Below are positions 46,739-64,000 of a stretch of 64,000 bases of DNA, one piece after another (the first letter of the stretch is position 1; each line of letters begins with the position of its first letter). The DNA lies in the NCBI GenBank assembly GCA_954871525.1, contig OX940868.1, forward strand, positions 21,509,056 to 21,573,055, in the 5' to 3' direction. Origin of the DNA: Parietaria judaica (taxonomy: Eukaryota; Streptophyta; Magnoliopsida; Rosales; Urticaceae). The translations under genes were made by a program, and so were the position numbers. The notes below the pieces were generated by a model that saw only the letters and a list, made by a program, of their open reading frames with translations, did no database searches and was not told the origin of the DNA.

Positions 46739-49700
46739 CTACTTATCTTCTTCCTCTTCGTCGTGACTTCGTTGAAGTCTCACATGCAGGCACACTCTCT
46801 CCGGTTCTCCCTCGGACCATAATACCCTCAAGTCGCCTCGCTTCTTCCCCAACGTCAGGAACGTTCCTACATAACAACAACAAAAAAAAATGAGAAAATT
46901 TAATTAAAAAATATAATAATGAGATAGGAACAAGAAATTATCAGCAAATTTAATTTTTTTCAGAGTCGTGATAACTGGCTACAAAATGAAGTATAGCGGG
47001 AAAACTCCGACAAAATGATATGTCGAGGGAAATTACTTTACGTAAAGGAAATAAAATAGACGATATTATGTGCTTTCAAGGACTTTACCGAGCGTGAATG
47101 GGACGATGTAGAGCAGAGCGGGTTGGCCGTGCCCATCCATTAAGTTCAATGCAACATATGTGATTAAAAGGCCTGCAAGCGAAGACCAGAATGTCGAAAT
47201 ATTAGGAGAAAAGAAGAGCGATCATACACAATTTTATCAGTGAAGTATGAATGTAGAAAAGTACGATACGCATTATCAGAATCAATGTTATTTTCGGGGT
47301 AATATTAATCAATTTTTTGTTATTAATCTTAAATGTAACATAGTGATCTGTTTCTTACCTAATCCATAAGCAAACATTGCCCAGAAGAAGTAACCGGTTC
47401 GAAGAGTCTTGTTTGCCAGCCAATCATACCTGAAAATTGACCATCATAAATTTCGGATAGACATAGAGAAGTTCAAAGTATTTTCTTTTGATCGTAAATT
47501 CATCAAGAAGAAGCCAAACGGATTCTCGTTTCGCAGGAAAAAATAACGATACTTAACACCACCACAAGCTAATATTTTTAGTAGCTAAATAATTATTCCA
47601 ATTGGAAAAAAAAAATGGGTGCAGAGTTTAAACCTAAGCGAAAATGCCACGACTAAACCCGGTAGTAAGATGTCGCCGAACCCAATGATACTATAACCGC
47701 CCCAAGGGTCGAACATGCGCGGGATTTTCAGAAGCATTGGAATTCCGTCCTCTCCGCTTTTGTCACCACGAGCAACCTAAAATTAATGCCAAAACAATAT
47801 CAGAAGATTTTTTTTTATCTAATTTTGAAGCCGAATGAGCATCACGAGTTATAAACCAAAATTTCCTATTATTTTTTTTACAGCCCTCGAGTCGGGATTA
47901 TTACTTACCACAATCATCACACTTTCATGGAACACTTTCTTCGAAGCAAACACCCAAAAGATGTCATACAAGAATGCACAACTTAGCAGTACTGTGCCGA
48001 CCTGACAACAATAACCGGGATTTAGATTTCACGAAATTAATTGATTAGAGATGAATCATATAACATAAAAATGTGGACGACGATGTTTCAAATTTACATT
48101 TATGTCCCTTACAGAAATCCGAGAACCCCTTTTTTATTTTTCGAAAGGTTCGACCGAATCTTATTCAAAGTTTTATTTTTCTTGGACCTGATATCAAAAC
48201 CCGAACCCGACACCATTTGACTCCACCCCGGTTAAAATTCGGGTTATCCGAGTTTTGGCCAAGTCTGATTTATTTTTCTAGCCCTACCTAAAGGGCTATA
48301 TCAGCCCGTAGATTAAAAGACTCGACTCCTTACCTTGAGATTAGGTATGCGCACAATCTGAAGCACTGTGATTATCAGAGCGATTCCCTATTCGACAAAA
48401 CAATATGAGCGCGAATATTAGTCTCAACCAACAATCCCTATAGGTATGATAAGAGTGCAGTGAATAAATTCTTAAACGAAAAAATCAAAAACAAAAAAAC
48501 CTTACTAAGATATCTTGGCCTATCCAAGCAAAGGAAACAGTTCGATAAACCGCCCAAAGAACCGAAAAAGCTATGCAGAATGGTGAAATGGCCAGTGTCA
48601 GATGTGAGACGGCTCCTAATACGGGCACCTTAATGTATGTAGCTGCCGATTGTTTGAACCACCTGAACGATTGCATAAATTTAGACTATACCCGGAACAT
48701 TTTGGTTTTTGCGGAAGAACACAAAATAATCTATTCATGTTGGTATCGGTCCGGGTTTGTACCTAGACAACAAAGCAACCAAGCAAGTTTGCAAACCCTG
48801 CATATAGAAGAAAACTAGAAGTTTTAGTTGATACACGAATCACAATACGAAAGAAATGACTAAAAATGGAGAAAATGAAAAAAAAAAATGAAACTATTAT
48901 CTTATCAAAAGTCAAGTATCGGTTTGTGTTATGGATGTAAATGTTTATACCTCTATGCCTCCGATGCAGAAAAGGACAACCAAAAGCTCGACCAACCAGA
49001 GTGACATTAGCTTGTAGAGAATGATAAGAAAACCCGAAGCGACAAAGACAAAGAGGACCGCCGATGTTGTGCTGATGTCAACCACGCCGCTAAAACCCGT
49101 GGCTTTGTCACAAGGCAATTCATCGATGGCATCCTATAGATAAAGAGCATAAGTTAAAAACTCAGGAATAATAATCAAACCCCGTATAAGCTGCAAAGAA
49201 ATGGGAAGTTCTCGTGAGGCTAAGAGCATGTTGGAGATGTTTGTACTTTCTACTAGTACTAGTCTAGAACTTGGGCTATTTACAAATATACCCTTCAAAC
49301 TGATCGGGCAATGCGCAAATATTTCCTTATCTTAAATTTCTTCCCAAAACCCCCCTAAATTAGCAATTTTTTATGTGCATTTACCCATTCTTCGTTTAAA
49401 TCCATTATCTTTTAACAAAATGAGCATTGCTACGCATATTTTAAAATTATATGAAGACATTGTGACAATTGAATTAATGACACAGATATTCCGAGAGGGG
49501 ACGGGTGCTGTACTGAGCATTTGTGCAAAAAAAAATTGAGATAAATGGGGATTTGTGCTTTAACTGACTAGTTTCGGAAGTATTGTGCAAATAACTTAGC
49601 ATATATTTGGAAAGGAGTCACCTTTAAAAGCTTGTCGTGTTCGATGACTGCTTCTCTGGCGCTCCAAGCAGACCAATAAGATGCACATAAGATGGTTCCA

Positions 49701-51305
49701 ACCGCCATTAACCATAAGAATACTTCGGCAATGTCCACCACTGGACGCCGTGGAGAGTACAATTGGACGAAGACGTCTTAAGGAGCCAACAAGAAGGAAA
49801 ATTTTTCTATTATGATTGATTACATAAATCGAATATACCGCAAAGTGCACATTTATTCTTCAGAAGAAATAAAATTTTAGTTACGAGTATTTATAAAGGG
49901 TGATATTACCGCAAACATAAATTGATTTCATACCTTAAATTGAAAATGTCAAAAATTCAAAAAATGCTTTATTTAGTGTAAAACCAAGTCTAAAGAGAGT
50001 ACTGATAGGAACCGGTAACAAAAACGAAAGAAACACGAACACATAAGCCAACGGTATTCACCAAGGTGATAGTTACCTAATACCTTATTCCCAAAACAAT
50101 AACAAAACGCCGCCTTCCTCGAGAGCAAGGCACAAGCTCTCTAATGACATTACGAGGCTAAACCCAAAAAAACTAACACCTAATCCCAAAACACGCTAGC
50201 GGGCACCTATATCGGCTAACCCATACCCTAATGAATAATTAGGGGTAAAATACCTCTTATACCCTTATTAATAAAGACACTAAAAAATAAAACAAGGTTT
50301 AAGGACCCTAAATTTAAAGTCTAACATGTACCTGATGAATTGTTAATCAGAATTCTTTCCAAACTCAAACCGGCATCGTGTGGCAACATGACGGCCGGTA
50401 TATGAATATCTAAATCCGTTTCGTCCGGCTCACAAACCATCTTGTACAGTTCTGCAAGCATAGATAATGAAACACATAATAAGAACGAATATTTTTATGC
50501 GTTCAAGTCGATTTCACTAATCATAGATTCACATTAATTAATCATCAGTAGATACCTTTCTGGTTATTTATGATCAAAATCGCTGAAGCACCGGCAGCTT
50601 CTGCCACGTTTGCCTTGGCCGTGAATTTACACTTGCCTCGGTCCACCATTATCACATCTCCGGCAAGCTACAGAAAGAACAATTAACATAAATGCGGCTT
50701 TTCAGGGCTCAAATAAAAAATTCAAGAGCACTCGGTTTGAATTACCGACCTTCTTCCTCGGTGCACTGCAACAATCGCGAGGGTCCGAAAGAGTAAGAGG
50801 CGTTCGCTGCGCATTCTTCTCCTTCGACACGATGGCTTTCCCGAACCGCGCTCCCACACCGACGTACTCCCGAGCTTCTACCCCGTCGACCCAAGTTTGC
50901 ACTTTCACCTAAAATTTAGAAACGACATTACCATATGGGATAGGATATAGATAGATATACCCACTTCAGTTGAAGCAAGTCAATGGAAAGTCAAACAATC
51001 CTACTTCCAGTTCTATGATCACGGTGACTTGACACTGACGCTAACCGGAATTCCCATTGACCTAACAGAATCTTACGGAATCTACATTCACGGATTCTCA
51101 TAAGCCCTAAAAGGAAAAAACCCAAATTCCCATTTTGATCAGGGAAGAAGAATTGAGCTTGACGTACCAAAACGAAGTCGTTCGCGCAGCCTGGCTTCTT
51201 CGGAGCCTTCTCGTCGTGGTGAACGATGTCGCCGGCTCCGACCAACCCAGTTCGACAGAGCAGAAGACTCAGACACAGGGCGAGCACGAAGCTCCGAGAC
51301 TCCAT
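46739..51305 (-). CDS. SPPL: Signal peptide peptidase-like intramembrane aspartic protease with PA domain (SPPL)
   Basis: A GxGD-type protease that cleaves membrane anchors inside the lipid bilayer of endomembranes. Fourteen exons: 51305-51168, 50908-50750, 50667-50556, 50451-50332, 49776-49622, 49133-48951, 48797-48763, 48662-48506, 48387-48334, 48001-47909, 47776-47634, 47429-47359, 47172-47089 and 46866-46739. All phases fit; total 543 aa, the usual size. The N-terminus [17 protein letters not shown] is a signal peptide. A PA domain follows (about 50-180: [12 protein letters not shown]), then nine predicted membrane segments. Catalytic residues are LYDIFW (Asp384) and IIGFGD (Asp437), plus QPALLY (490-495). 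A TATATATA on the coding strand near 51365 could be the TATA box. The PA domain and signal peptide place it with plant SPPL2-5 rather than SPP; the exact number is not assigned. Confidence 0.93.
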
Positions 51306-53673
51306 GGATGCCTCTCTCCGAGCTCTCCAAGCCCAGATTCGATCACCCTTAACCCCTCTCTCTCTATATATATAATGATTTACAGTAAATAAAAGAGCCT
51401 TCTTCAAAAGCTGAATCGGAAGCAATGAAGAACAAGAAAGATATCGTCTTTCGTAATTGGGTCGCAGAAAATGGATTGGGAACGAAGAAAGAGAGCGAAA
51501 CCGAGTGATGGGCAGTTGATGGATCTACTGTTTGAGCATCACAAGCGGTTGTCTGAAACTCCAAGGTTCAGCCAAAACACATGTAATAATGGGACAAAGC
51601 TTACAAAAGATTGTCGTTTTTGGATTAGAAAAGATACCTTATTTTCTTGTCGGAATTAAACTGTTTTTAATCCATTTTTGTAGTTCAGACTTCAGATATT
51701 TTCATATTTCAGCTTATTAATAAACAATAAAGAAGTAATTGTGGTAATTATTTTTTATTAGTACGGACGTACATTTATTATGCATGAGATGGCGCCAAAA
51801 ATGTAGGGTTTGTGATAATTATTAGTGGGGTTTTTTCTATGTTGCTTTCTTGTCGTTTTTTTTCTTTTACAAACTTCATTGTCTTATTGTATACGGCTTT
51901 TGTTGAGCAACATTGATACAATCAGAAAACAAACAAAAAAAAATTATTATAGGAAAAAAAATAAATTTGTTGTCATTTTTTCCAAGTCCACTTACTTTAA
52001 ACTCACTTTCTATGAAAATGTCCCTTAACTAATAGTTTTCTATGTACTTAATACAAAGAAAATTGTGTACATAGTATATTTAATGAAACACCCTTCCAGA
52101 CTTCAGTAATTGTAAAATAAATGAAGTGTTTATATAGATTAAAGAGGGTAAAAAAAATGAAATAATTGAAGAATGGCTCCATACAAAAGGCCCCACAAAC
52201 ATATCTCCAACATTATCCACACACAGCATTTACGGCTTTGATGTGTGTAGGTCATAATAATTTGTTTGAGTGGCCAAAAATATTTTCGGTGTCAACAAAA
52301 ATCTACCAAAATAATAATAATTTTTTTGTTGGGGTATAAAGATCAAAAGGGAAAAGAGACTTAGATCCCTAAAAAAGGGGAGTTGATTGAAGCATTTTGG
52401 GGGAAAAAAGAAAAAAAGAGGTCAAAAGCTTGTTATAAAGGTGAAAAGAGAACCAATTTGCTTGGACTTATGCTCCTATTTCATGGAGAAAAGGCTCAAA
52501 ACAGTTGAAGATATCATGTTCACCATTCTCAAGTTTGTTAGTTTATTATTGGGATATTTTTGTTGCATATTTTCATTCTATTTTTAACAAAAATTATACT
52601 CAAACATCGTAGAACAGTATCAGATCTAATTATTTTCCTGTGAAGTTAATATCTACTAAGTTTTTTTTTTTTTTTTTGACAGAAATACGAGACACACAAT
52701 TTTGATAAAAGTACTAGAACAATTGATTTTTTTTTAGAGTTTGATCATAGACGTAGGCATGTCTTCATGTAAAGGATTTCAACAAGACATGATTTACATG
52801 AACAAAATTAGATTTCAATATTATTTTGTAATTTTTTACTACTATTTGCTGAAAAAAGATTGAAAATATCGACACACTCACGCAGTACAACACCACATTT
52901 CAATATAGTTTTGTGTAACAATACTATTTATTAAAAAAAAAAAAAAAACTCTATTTCCTTTTCAAACTTTACAATGGCCAAATCGTACTTCTCAACATGT
53001 GAAAAAATATTACGTAGTCAGCAAGCGCAGGGCAATGTGATTTAACTATTATCTCTTTTCTTCTTTTTTTCCCGGAACGGAATTCGGACTTTGCAATGGG
53101 AAACAAAGAAAGCTATAATGTAGAGTTTCCTTGACCCGACATGTCATTTTTCCTCAACCTCTGATTCCCGAGAACGACGTGGCTTCTCGGATCGAAAAAA
53201 CCGTTTTCCATAGAGGGCTTGAGTTTTTTTTTTTTTGGGCGTAAACGTAAACCGGTATTCTGTCATGGTTTTCAACAATCATTCAAAGTTTACCCGAAGA
53301 GTTTTTTTAATTATTACTCTTAATTTTTGTTTTTAACTCTAATAATGCTTGATTAGCCCTGCCGAAATCGGTATCCTAGATCCAACGCTGTCGACACTAA
53401 TGTAAAACACGCTGTATTTACATAAAGTTGGCCACAGGTGATTCTTTTCAGTTCATACATAACAACATAATCCTATAATTAAGCCTGCTACAAAAATGTT
53501 CCTCCCAGTTCCTATCTAAGACGAAAGAAACAAAAGCTTTTCCGCCATTTACATGATTCTCCGGGAGGGACGAAGCTCGACAAACCTATATATACATATA
53601 CATATATATAGAGAGAGAGACCTACCATCGTTCGGATGTGATTTTCTACTTCTATTCTATATCTGAAATGTTT
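51306..53673. other. SPPL promoter and AT-rich spacer
   Basis: No supported gene. A 62-codon frame at 51471 on the + strand, divergent from SPPL, has no recognisable features. The right end should contain the MURE 3' UTR. Confidence 0.4.
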
Positions 53674-56528
<2,855 letters not shown>

Positions 56529-57263
56529 TGATGAGCGAAGTGAGCTCGAAGAGACAGTAACAGAGAGCTTGAAACAAATGGATTGGATTTGAATTAAATG
56601 ATAATATTAAATTTTTAATTAATTTAACAGTTTCTACGGTTACTTTTAAATATAATATCTACGTACCTCAAAAAAAAATGTTTCAATGTCGTTTTCAATT
56701 TTTCATATATGAATATTAAATTTTAATGTCGTTTTCAGTTTCTTGGTAATGTCGGTTGTTCTACAGTGTCATCACATTAGTCAATGGTAAATAATACAGT
56801 AGGGTGAAAACCCGGACCAGTAATTATCGGTTTCGGTTTTTTGATAGGATAATTTACTCTTATGACCTTGAAAACACTACGTATTCTATTTGACTAAAAA
56901 CCGAAAATAAAAACTCTTAAAATAATATAGTAGTACTATTATATTACTATAATATTATCATAGAAGATGAGCTTTTAAATGATTAGCTTGTGTTGCTGTT
57001 TCATATTTTCGAACGAAATAATTCTGAATTCCGGCAGGAAGGTTATCGTACTCGCGTACTTGAGATTGAAAATTCACTCAGATAATATACTAGTAATGAA
57101 GTAAAAAAAACTGCTGAATACGCAAAATTGGAAGTCCACAACACTTGATAACTAAGGCAACAAAATTTCCGGCAAACCGAAAAAATATCAAGTCTCCGAT
57201 GTTTAAAATACCAAAAGACAAACATGTGGTGATGCAATAACTTGTTTAAATTATAGAGGAACT
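56529..57263. other. Spacer between RPL7 and MURE
   Basis: It must hold the RPL7 3' UTR (right) and the MURE promoter (left). AT-rich, with no gene or clear TATA motif that I would single out. Confidence 0.4.
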
Positions 57264-58454
<1,191 letters not shown>

Positions 58455-58944
58455 TACCGCAGACCGAAATCTGTAATTTCAACACCATTTTCCCGTTAAG
58501 ATACTCTTGATCAAGTAGAGTACATTCGAAGCTAAATCTCACACAAAGCATATACAAACAATTTTAATCAAAACATATGCTTCATTCACAAAGCATAATA
58601 CATATAAATATATATATATATCCGAAATTACTTCTGGAATCAAGATTAACCCCATTTCCGAAACAACGGAGTTTCACAAAAATCTACGCGAAATCGCCAC
58701 ACCAAAAAGAAAAACATTTCCTCAATACTGTGTAACAGATAATCAAATGGCTTAGAGAATCAGTCAACAATGGCATAAACATAGTCTGCGAACTAATTTA
58801 CATGCATAAAATCCTGAAAACCTAGCTAAAAACTAGCTCACCAGAATCGATTACAGAGCGAAAATTAACTGGAAATGTAAGATGAAGAATCTTGGAAAGT
58901 ACTGAAGCAAGCATCAGAATCTGAGTGGGAGTGAAGAAGCTTAC

Positions 58945-58964
58945 AGATTCGAATCGCAGAGGAG

Positions 58965-59008
<44 letters not shown>

Positions 59009-59030
59009 GAGGAAGAAGAAGATGATGCAG
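58945..59030 (-). other. RPL7 leader exon with long CT repeat
   Basis: On the coding strand the leader is almost pure pyrimidine: (CT)n from about 59005 to 58966. It ends at a donor (ATCT|GTAAGC) that pairs with the acceptor ATTACAG at 58471. A pyrimidine-rich leader fits TOP-like translational control of ribosomal protein mRNAs (inference). Confidence 0.6.
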
Positions 59031-59073
59031 AAACCCTAGCTTATGAGTTTGAGTCGCTTGTTGGGCCTGGGCT
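59031..59073 (-). promoter_or_regulatory. Telo-box and paired site II motifs of the RPL7 promoter
   Basis: AAACCCTAG (59031-59039) is a telo-box. TGGGCC (59062-59067) and TGGGCT (59068-59073) are back-to-back site II elements. This combination is characteristic of plant ribosomal protein and cell-cycle promoters, where TCP-type factors bind site II. Confidence 0.7.
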
Positions 59074-62000
59074 TTTTCCTCACTACTGTGAGTTTCACTT
59101 GAATAATAAATTAAAAATTAAAATTAATTATTATTGTAACTTGACTAAGGTTCTATTGTCGTTTAATTATTCATGTCGTTTTTCACTTCAGTTGTGATGT
59201 TATTTTTATCTCATTTTAGAATGTCGTTTTTCATTGAGAATGTCTATACCAGTTTGTTGTCGTTTGTAACTTTTCTGTCTTCTTGTTCGTGTCGTTTTTT
59301 TAAGTACAGTTGAAAACAACAGCCCACTATAAGAGAAGATACATATACTTGTGTACATTCATCAAATTCAAACTAGCTCTAGCTAACATATAAATCGTTT
59401 GATATTAAATACGTAGGCTTAACAAACACCCGGTAAGTTAGGCCATTTGAGTAGCCCACAGCGACTGTGGCCCAATCTCATTTGGAAAATGATGGCCCGA
59501 CATTTTGGATTTTCATAATTAACATATAATTAATTATCATAAGATATGAATAGGATAAATAAAATCAATAACATTTGTAATTGCTCAAAACGTTGACAAT
59601 ATTATAAAAAATAAATAAAAATCAATGGCGGGAAGCTGTTAATAACCGGAGCAGGTATCCGGTTTTTTTGGACTATCTGGAATCCGGATGGTAACAAATA
59701 TTATCCGTATCCGGATACCTTTTTTTCTTCTTCTTTCGAAACCCGGTTTAATATTCAAATCCTGTTTTGAAATCCGGATCCGGATTTCTCTCCAAATATC
59801 AGGATTTTTATCCGGATCCATTTTTTAAGATAAAATGTACATTGTCTCAACCACTAAAAAATCGTACAAATCTAGTACATATTTTGTCATTGGCTTAACC
59901 AAAAATAAAAAATAAAAAAAATCCACATCTCATTGTCCCAAGTCTCAACCACCAAAAAATCGTACAACCCTAACTTATTAAAGGAAAAAAAAATTAATTA
60001 TAAAACCGAATAATAAAATCGGATACCGAATTTTAAAAAAGCACTATCCGGTATCCGAATCCGGTTTTAATCCGATACGAATTCGGATTTTAAAATTGAA
60101 TATAGACTCGGATTTTAACCCGGTAAAAATATAAGACACGCGGCAAATATGGGCAGGTAAAAGTCAAATCATTTGCTTGCTTACAATCGTATATTTTTGC
60201 TAATCTTTTTGTATTTTTTTGCTTTTGAACTCGATAGTCAATAAACGTAAGTGGACGTGCCGATAAGGAACTTATGTGTAAACCTCGTAATTAAAAAAAA
60301 AATCGTGTCATTTGTATACCGCATTTCATTTAGTCTATAACGCAAACCCGTCAAACTTATTTCAATGAAAGCGAAACATAATTTTCCAGGAAAAAAAAAG
60401 TTCGACGTGTTATATTGTAGTTTTCAAAGTGAATTTCACCTTCAATAAGATATTCTAATAAATAAATTGACTAGTTTTCTTGTCGTATAATACTATGACT
60501 TTGATGTAGGTTTTTTTTTTTTTTTTTCATTTAGAAGATTTACGACCGTTAAGATGATTGTTTTACCATGAATAAAGGCAAAGACTAACTACTTTACACG
60601 TAATAACGACACAAAAGCCTATGATCAAATCGTTAGGTGGCTCTTATTATTTATTTATTTGGATAACTACTACTACTACTTAAATTAATAATTATACTAA
60701 CCCAAAACTTGTCACTATAAGAATAAAAAATCCATAATAAGCCAAAATAAAATTCCAGAAAATAGTTCTCTTTGATAGATTTAGACGACACACTTTCATT
60801 CTTTTTGATGCAATGCTCCCCTCTAATATCATATCACCCCATTTTTCAGCATTATTTTTGGGGAAGAAAGCAGATAAAAAGTGGTTACATTTCTCTCTCT
60901 ATTTATGCTATGCTTTTAGGATGGACTGTATGTATATCACTAGAGATGTCATACCCCAAGACACACAGTGTTATCAAATAAATAAATTGCTACTTAATTA
61001 CTAAAATAGCAATAACAATAATAAGGACTAAATTATTAAACATAGTTTGTTGCGTATACTCTTTCTAACTTTTAAGCCTCTCTCGGGTGGAAAAAACTTT
61101 GTATTAATAAAAAAGAATAATAGTTTTTTTACTCACGGTTATGTGGAGTTGGTGCGTCAACGGTCTAACTAAACGAAATTAGTACTAATGGTTCACCTGA
61201 TGTGAGATTGTTACACTGATTCCGTGCTTTGGCACTCCCTCGCTGTTCATTTTGATGAAAATATATAAAAAAAAAAAATTATTTATTTTTTATGAGAGTG
61301 CCGATAAAGTTACATTTTTTTTATTTTTTAAATTATCAACACTCTAAAAAGAAAAAATACGCTAATTCAGCAGTGTGGTTACAACTTACAAGTGCATCGA
61401 TCATCGATTGTGGTAGTACAACTTTCTAATTTCTGTTTATCTTTATTAACATAAATCAAATTTCTAATACTAATTATCGATAAATTTATTTTTAAGATAT
61501 TTTATGTACACTCTTAAAAATCACAAATAACTTGGACTATCCTGAAGCCTATCATGATGCGCCAGGATTATAATTAGATAACAAAACATATTAAGAGTTT
61601 AGGCCATATCCAGTTATCCACTCAACCATTACAAGTCAAATATATGTATATATGTGTATATATATTACATATGACCTATTAAATTGTTTAGTAATAACAT
61701 CATGCCCATCAATCTCATGATAAATATATTATTATCTTCACATGTGATTGTATTTGTTGGACAGTTGGGCAGAAAATGAGAGATTTGCTTCAAGTTGCAT
61801 TGCAAGGCTTGTTGCTTTCAAGTTTATTTCTTTACCCAATTTCCACCGCCCCAATTCATAATGTTGAAATAAATAAATAAATAAAAAGATGGCATCAATA
61901 AAAGGGAATTATCAAGTTTACTTTTCTATGTGTTAGTTTGTTGAGATAGTGATGTTATTTTGATTATATAAACAAACCTATATTCTTCAGCCAAATATCA

Positions 62001-64000
62001 GAGGAACGTGTTGCTTTTCAATTGATTAATCATGATGTAATTTGCTATTATACATGTCAATATCGTGTATATTTTATTTGTATTTATTAAATATATATAA
62101 TTAGCCAAATAGAATATTAAAAAAAAAGGTTTTTTATTTATTTGTTCTTACACAACGATATAGTACTTTATGATGAGGTTTTCTTTGTTAGTACTTAGTA
62201 CACATGTTTGTGGTCCATGTCCCATTTAGTAACTATGGACCAACAATTTATGCCCAACTCAAGCAACCCTAAAACAAAATAAAAACAATATAAACAAATA
62301 AATATTTTAAAAATAGATTGTCCAATTTTCACCCTTGGATCATGCATGTTATTCAACATGACAACTCACTCCAATTTTATAATAGAATAAATCAATTTAA
62401 TAAATTATGTTCTCAAGGTTGAATTGAATAGAAGATAGAAACTTGCCTTGTGCGTTATGTTGTATTTTAATGTATTCTATTACTATGAAAATGAAGTATG
62501 AATCATTGATTGACAACATTCACACATTTTCATAAAATTCTTCACATTAATAATACTATTAATTATGATAAACGTCTATAAGCATGATTCATGAATATTC
62601 TAAATAATTAATTTTTAATTAGGCACGCCTGAATTTATATATGCGCGGAGACTAGCTAAAATACGTATTAAATGTACTTAATTGTTTATTTTATTCAATG
62701 CCTATGAAGAATTTATCAGAAACATCATCTTCAAGACTTTATTTAAATAAATCCCCTTTATTTTCAATGCAAAAATTTAACGCCATCCATCAGTCTTGTA
62801 TTTAAACACTCAAGTAATATTTATAATTTATTTTCTTTGCAATGCATTATCAATTAAAAAGAGCAAACCGACCTATACTTTATTACATTTGAAGTATTGT
62901 TTAGTTCATATTATGAAATTATCACATATTTCTATTGTTTTATGTTAATAGTTGAATTTGCTATAAATTCAATAAGGCAGCAATAATAAATTTCATAAAT
63001 CGTAACGGTATAAGTGCGACATATCGTCGATATATCATAAAACGAAATACTATATCAAAACATAAATCACTATAATCTATATAAAGAAAGATGTTGTCGA
63101 TGGATGGAGAGATTTTATTATTTACTAGAACTTGATAGAAAAAGAATAATTTAATATTAAATGTATTAAATTATTGTTGACATATCGATAAATAGTAGTT
63201 TTATCTAATTTATATAAAATTATGTCCAATTTATGTTAAAAAGTTGATAAAATTATATATATATATATATATATATTTAATTATAGTTTATTTTTTTCTT
63301 TTCTTTTTATTTAGTTATTTTGGCTCATCTCTCTTTTAATATTTTAAAAATACGAAATTTATATATTTTTATTATAATGAATCAACAAAATAAAATAAAA
63401 ACACATACACAATTATGATAAAATTTTTGTTGTTGATAAAATTTTTGGAGGGCCTAGCCTAGGAGTCCTATGAGTAGCTAGAAACTAAAATATTCAAAAA
63501 AATAAAAATTTGTACATCATTTCTGATTTCTGACAAGTTTTTGACGTTTGTGTATGAACTCTGCAGTGTTTAACATTTAATCCTTCCACAATATCCATAC
63601 ATAACATTTAATATGTCTACAAATCCAACACTTCAACTTTCATATGAAAAACGATCAATAATTCAACACTTAAATAATTATGATTTTTTAGAATATTAAA
63701 GGCTGATAGTCTCAAATTTATAGATTTATGACAATATCCATATTTCATAGAATATATAAATAAAGAAGGTGAAGTCCATAATCATATACAATATATTACA
63801 AAGAGTAAAGAACATTACTTTACCCCTAAATATTTAATTTGAAGGCATAAAATAAAAAATAATTTTGTTACCAAAATTGCTGTGAAGTTAAAAGTTCTGA
63901 TTAGTCATAGGAAGAAGAGTCATATAATTAACGAATTGTATACATCTATCTATATATATATATATAAATCATAAATGTATGACGTGTCAGATTATTAGAG
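59074..64000. other. AT-rich intergenic region without recognised gene
   Basis: I see no conserved coding stretch, tRNA or LTR. Bases 59640-60130 carry GGATCCGGAT and TATCCGGTATCCG words, a decayed non-coding transposon of the CCGG-rich type seen at 35536-36153. A (TA)n run lies at about 63255-63276. Confidence 0.45.

Noticed and set aside
51471..51659. 62-codon frame divergent from SPPL
   Set aside because: Short, no family, ordinary codon composition, and inside the likely SPPL promoter.

Overview
This is plant nuclear DNA, most likely from a eudicot. The coding regions have GT-AG introns, the gene products belong to plant-specific families, and the AT-rich spacers are full of plant transposons. 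The species cannot be named from the sequence alone. There are no CRISPR arrays, bacterial operons or convincing tRNA/rRNA genes.

Layout: (1) 29-1650 (+) holds the last four coding exons of a YODA/MAPKKK-type kinase. (2) 3446-17313 (-) is an eight-exon short-chain dehydrogenase (TIC32-like SDR, here SDR1). Its frame closes exactly at 316 aa, although a 10.6-kb Ty3/gypsy element of the Tat type (5332-15931, TSD ATGCC) sits in intron 3. (3) 21931-22365 (+) is a GC-rich single-exon gene of unknown function. (4) 24701-33004 (-) is a paralogous SDR (SDR2). It carries a Ty1/copia element (25077-30036, TSD ATTAT) in its last intron and is a probable pseudogene because of a 35-nt deletion in exon 2. 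(5) 38180-39571 (-) is a PIP1 aquaporin. (6) 44009-44512 (+) is a 5'-truncated LINE. (7) 46739-51305 (-) is a 14-exon signal-peptide-peptidase-like protease with a PA domain. (8) 53674-56528 (-) is a five-exon plastid MurE-like ligase. (9) 57264-58454 (-) is 60S ribosomal protein L7, with a leader intron and an upstream telo-box/site II promoter block. From about 59.1 kb to the end I see AT-rich spacer without a supported gene.

The genes do not form one pathway; they are independent eukaryotic units: signalling kinase, SDR pair, water channel, intramembrane protease, plastid factor and ribosomal protein. The main story is transposon/gene interplay. Two adjacent SDR paralogues each carry an antisense LTR retrotransposon in an intron; one still has an intact frame and the other has broken.

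The least ordinary object is the Tat element. It has no gag, and its pol frame has three nonsense codons. It has nine copies of a ~43-bp tandem repeat and a ~1,055-codon antisense gene. I read that gene as two exons with good splice sites, a gypsy-transposon-associated domain and a long coiled coil; it is interrupted by three nonsense codons. Smaller elements with clear target duplications (Mutator-like 9 bp, hAT-like 8 bp) are scattered through the spacers and introns.
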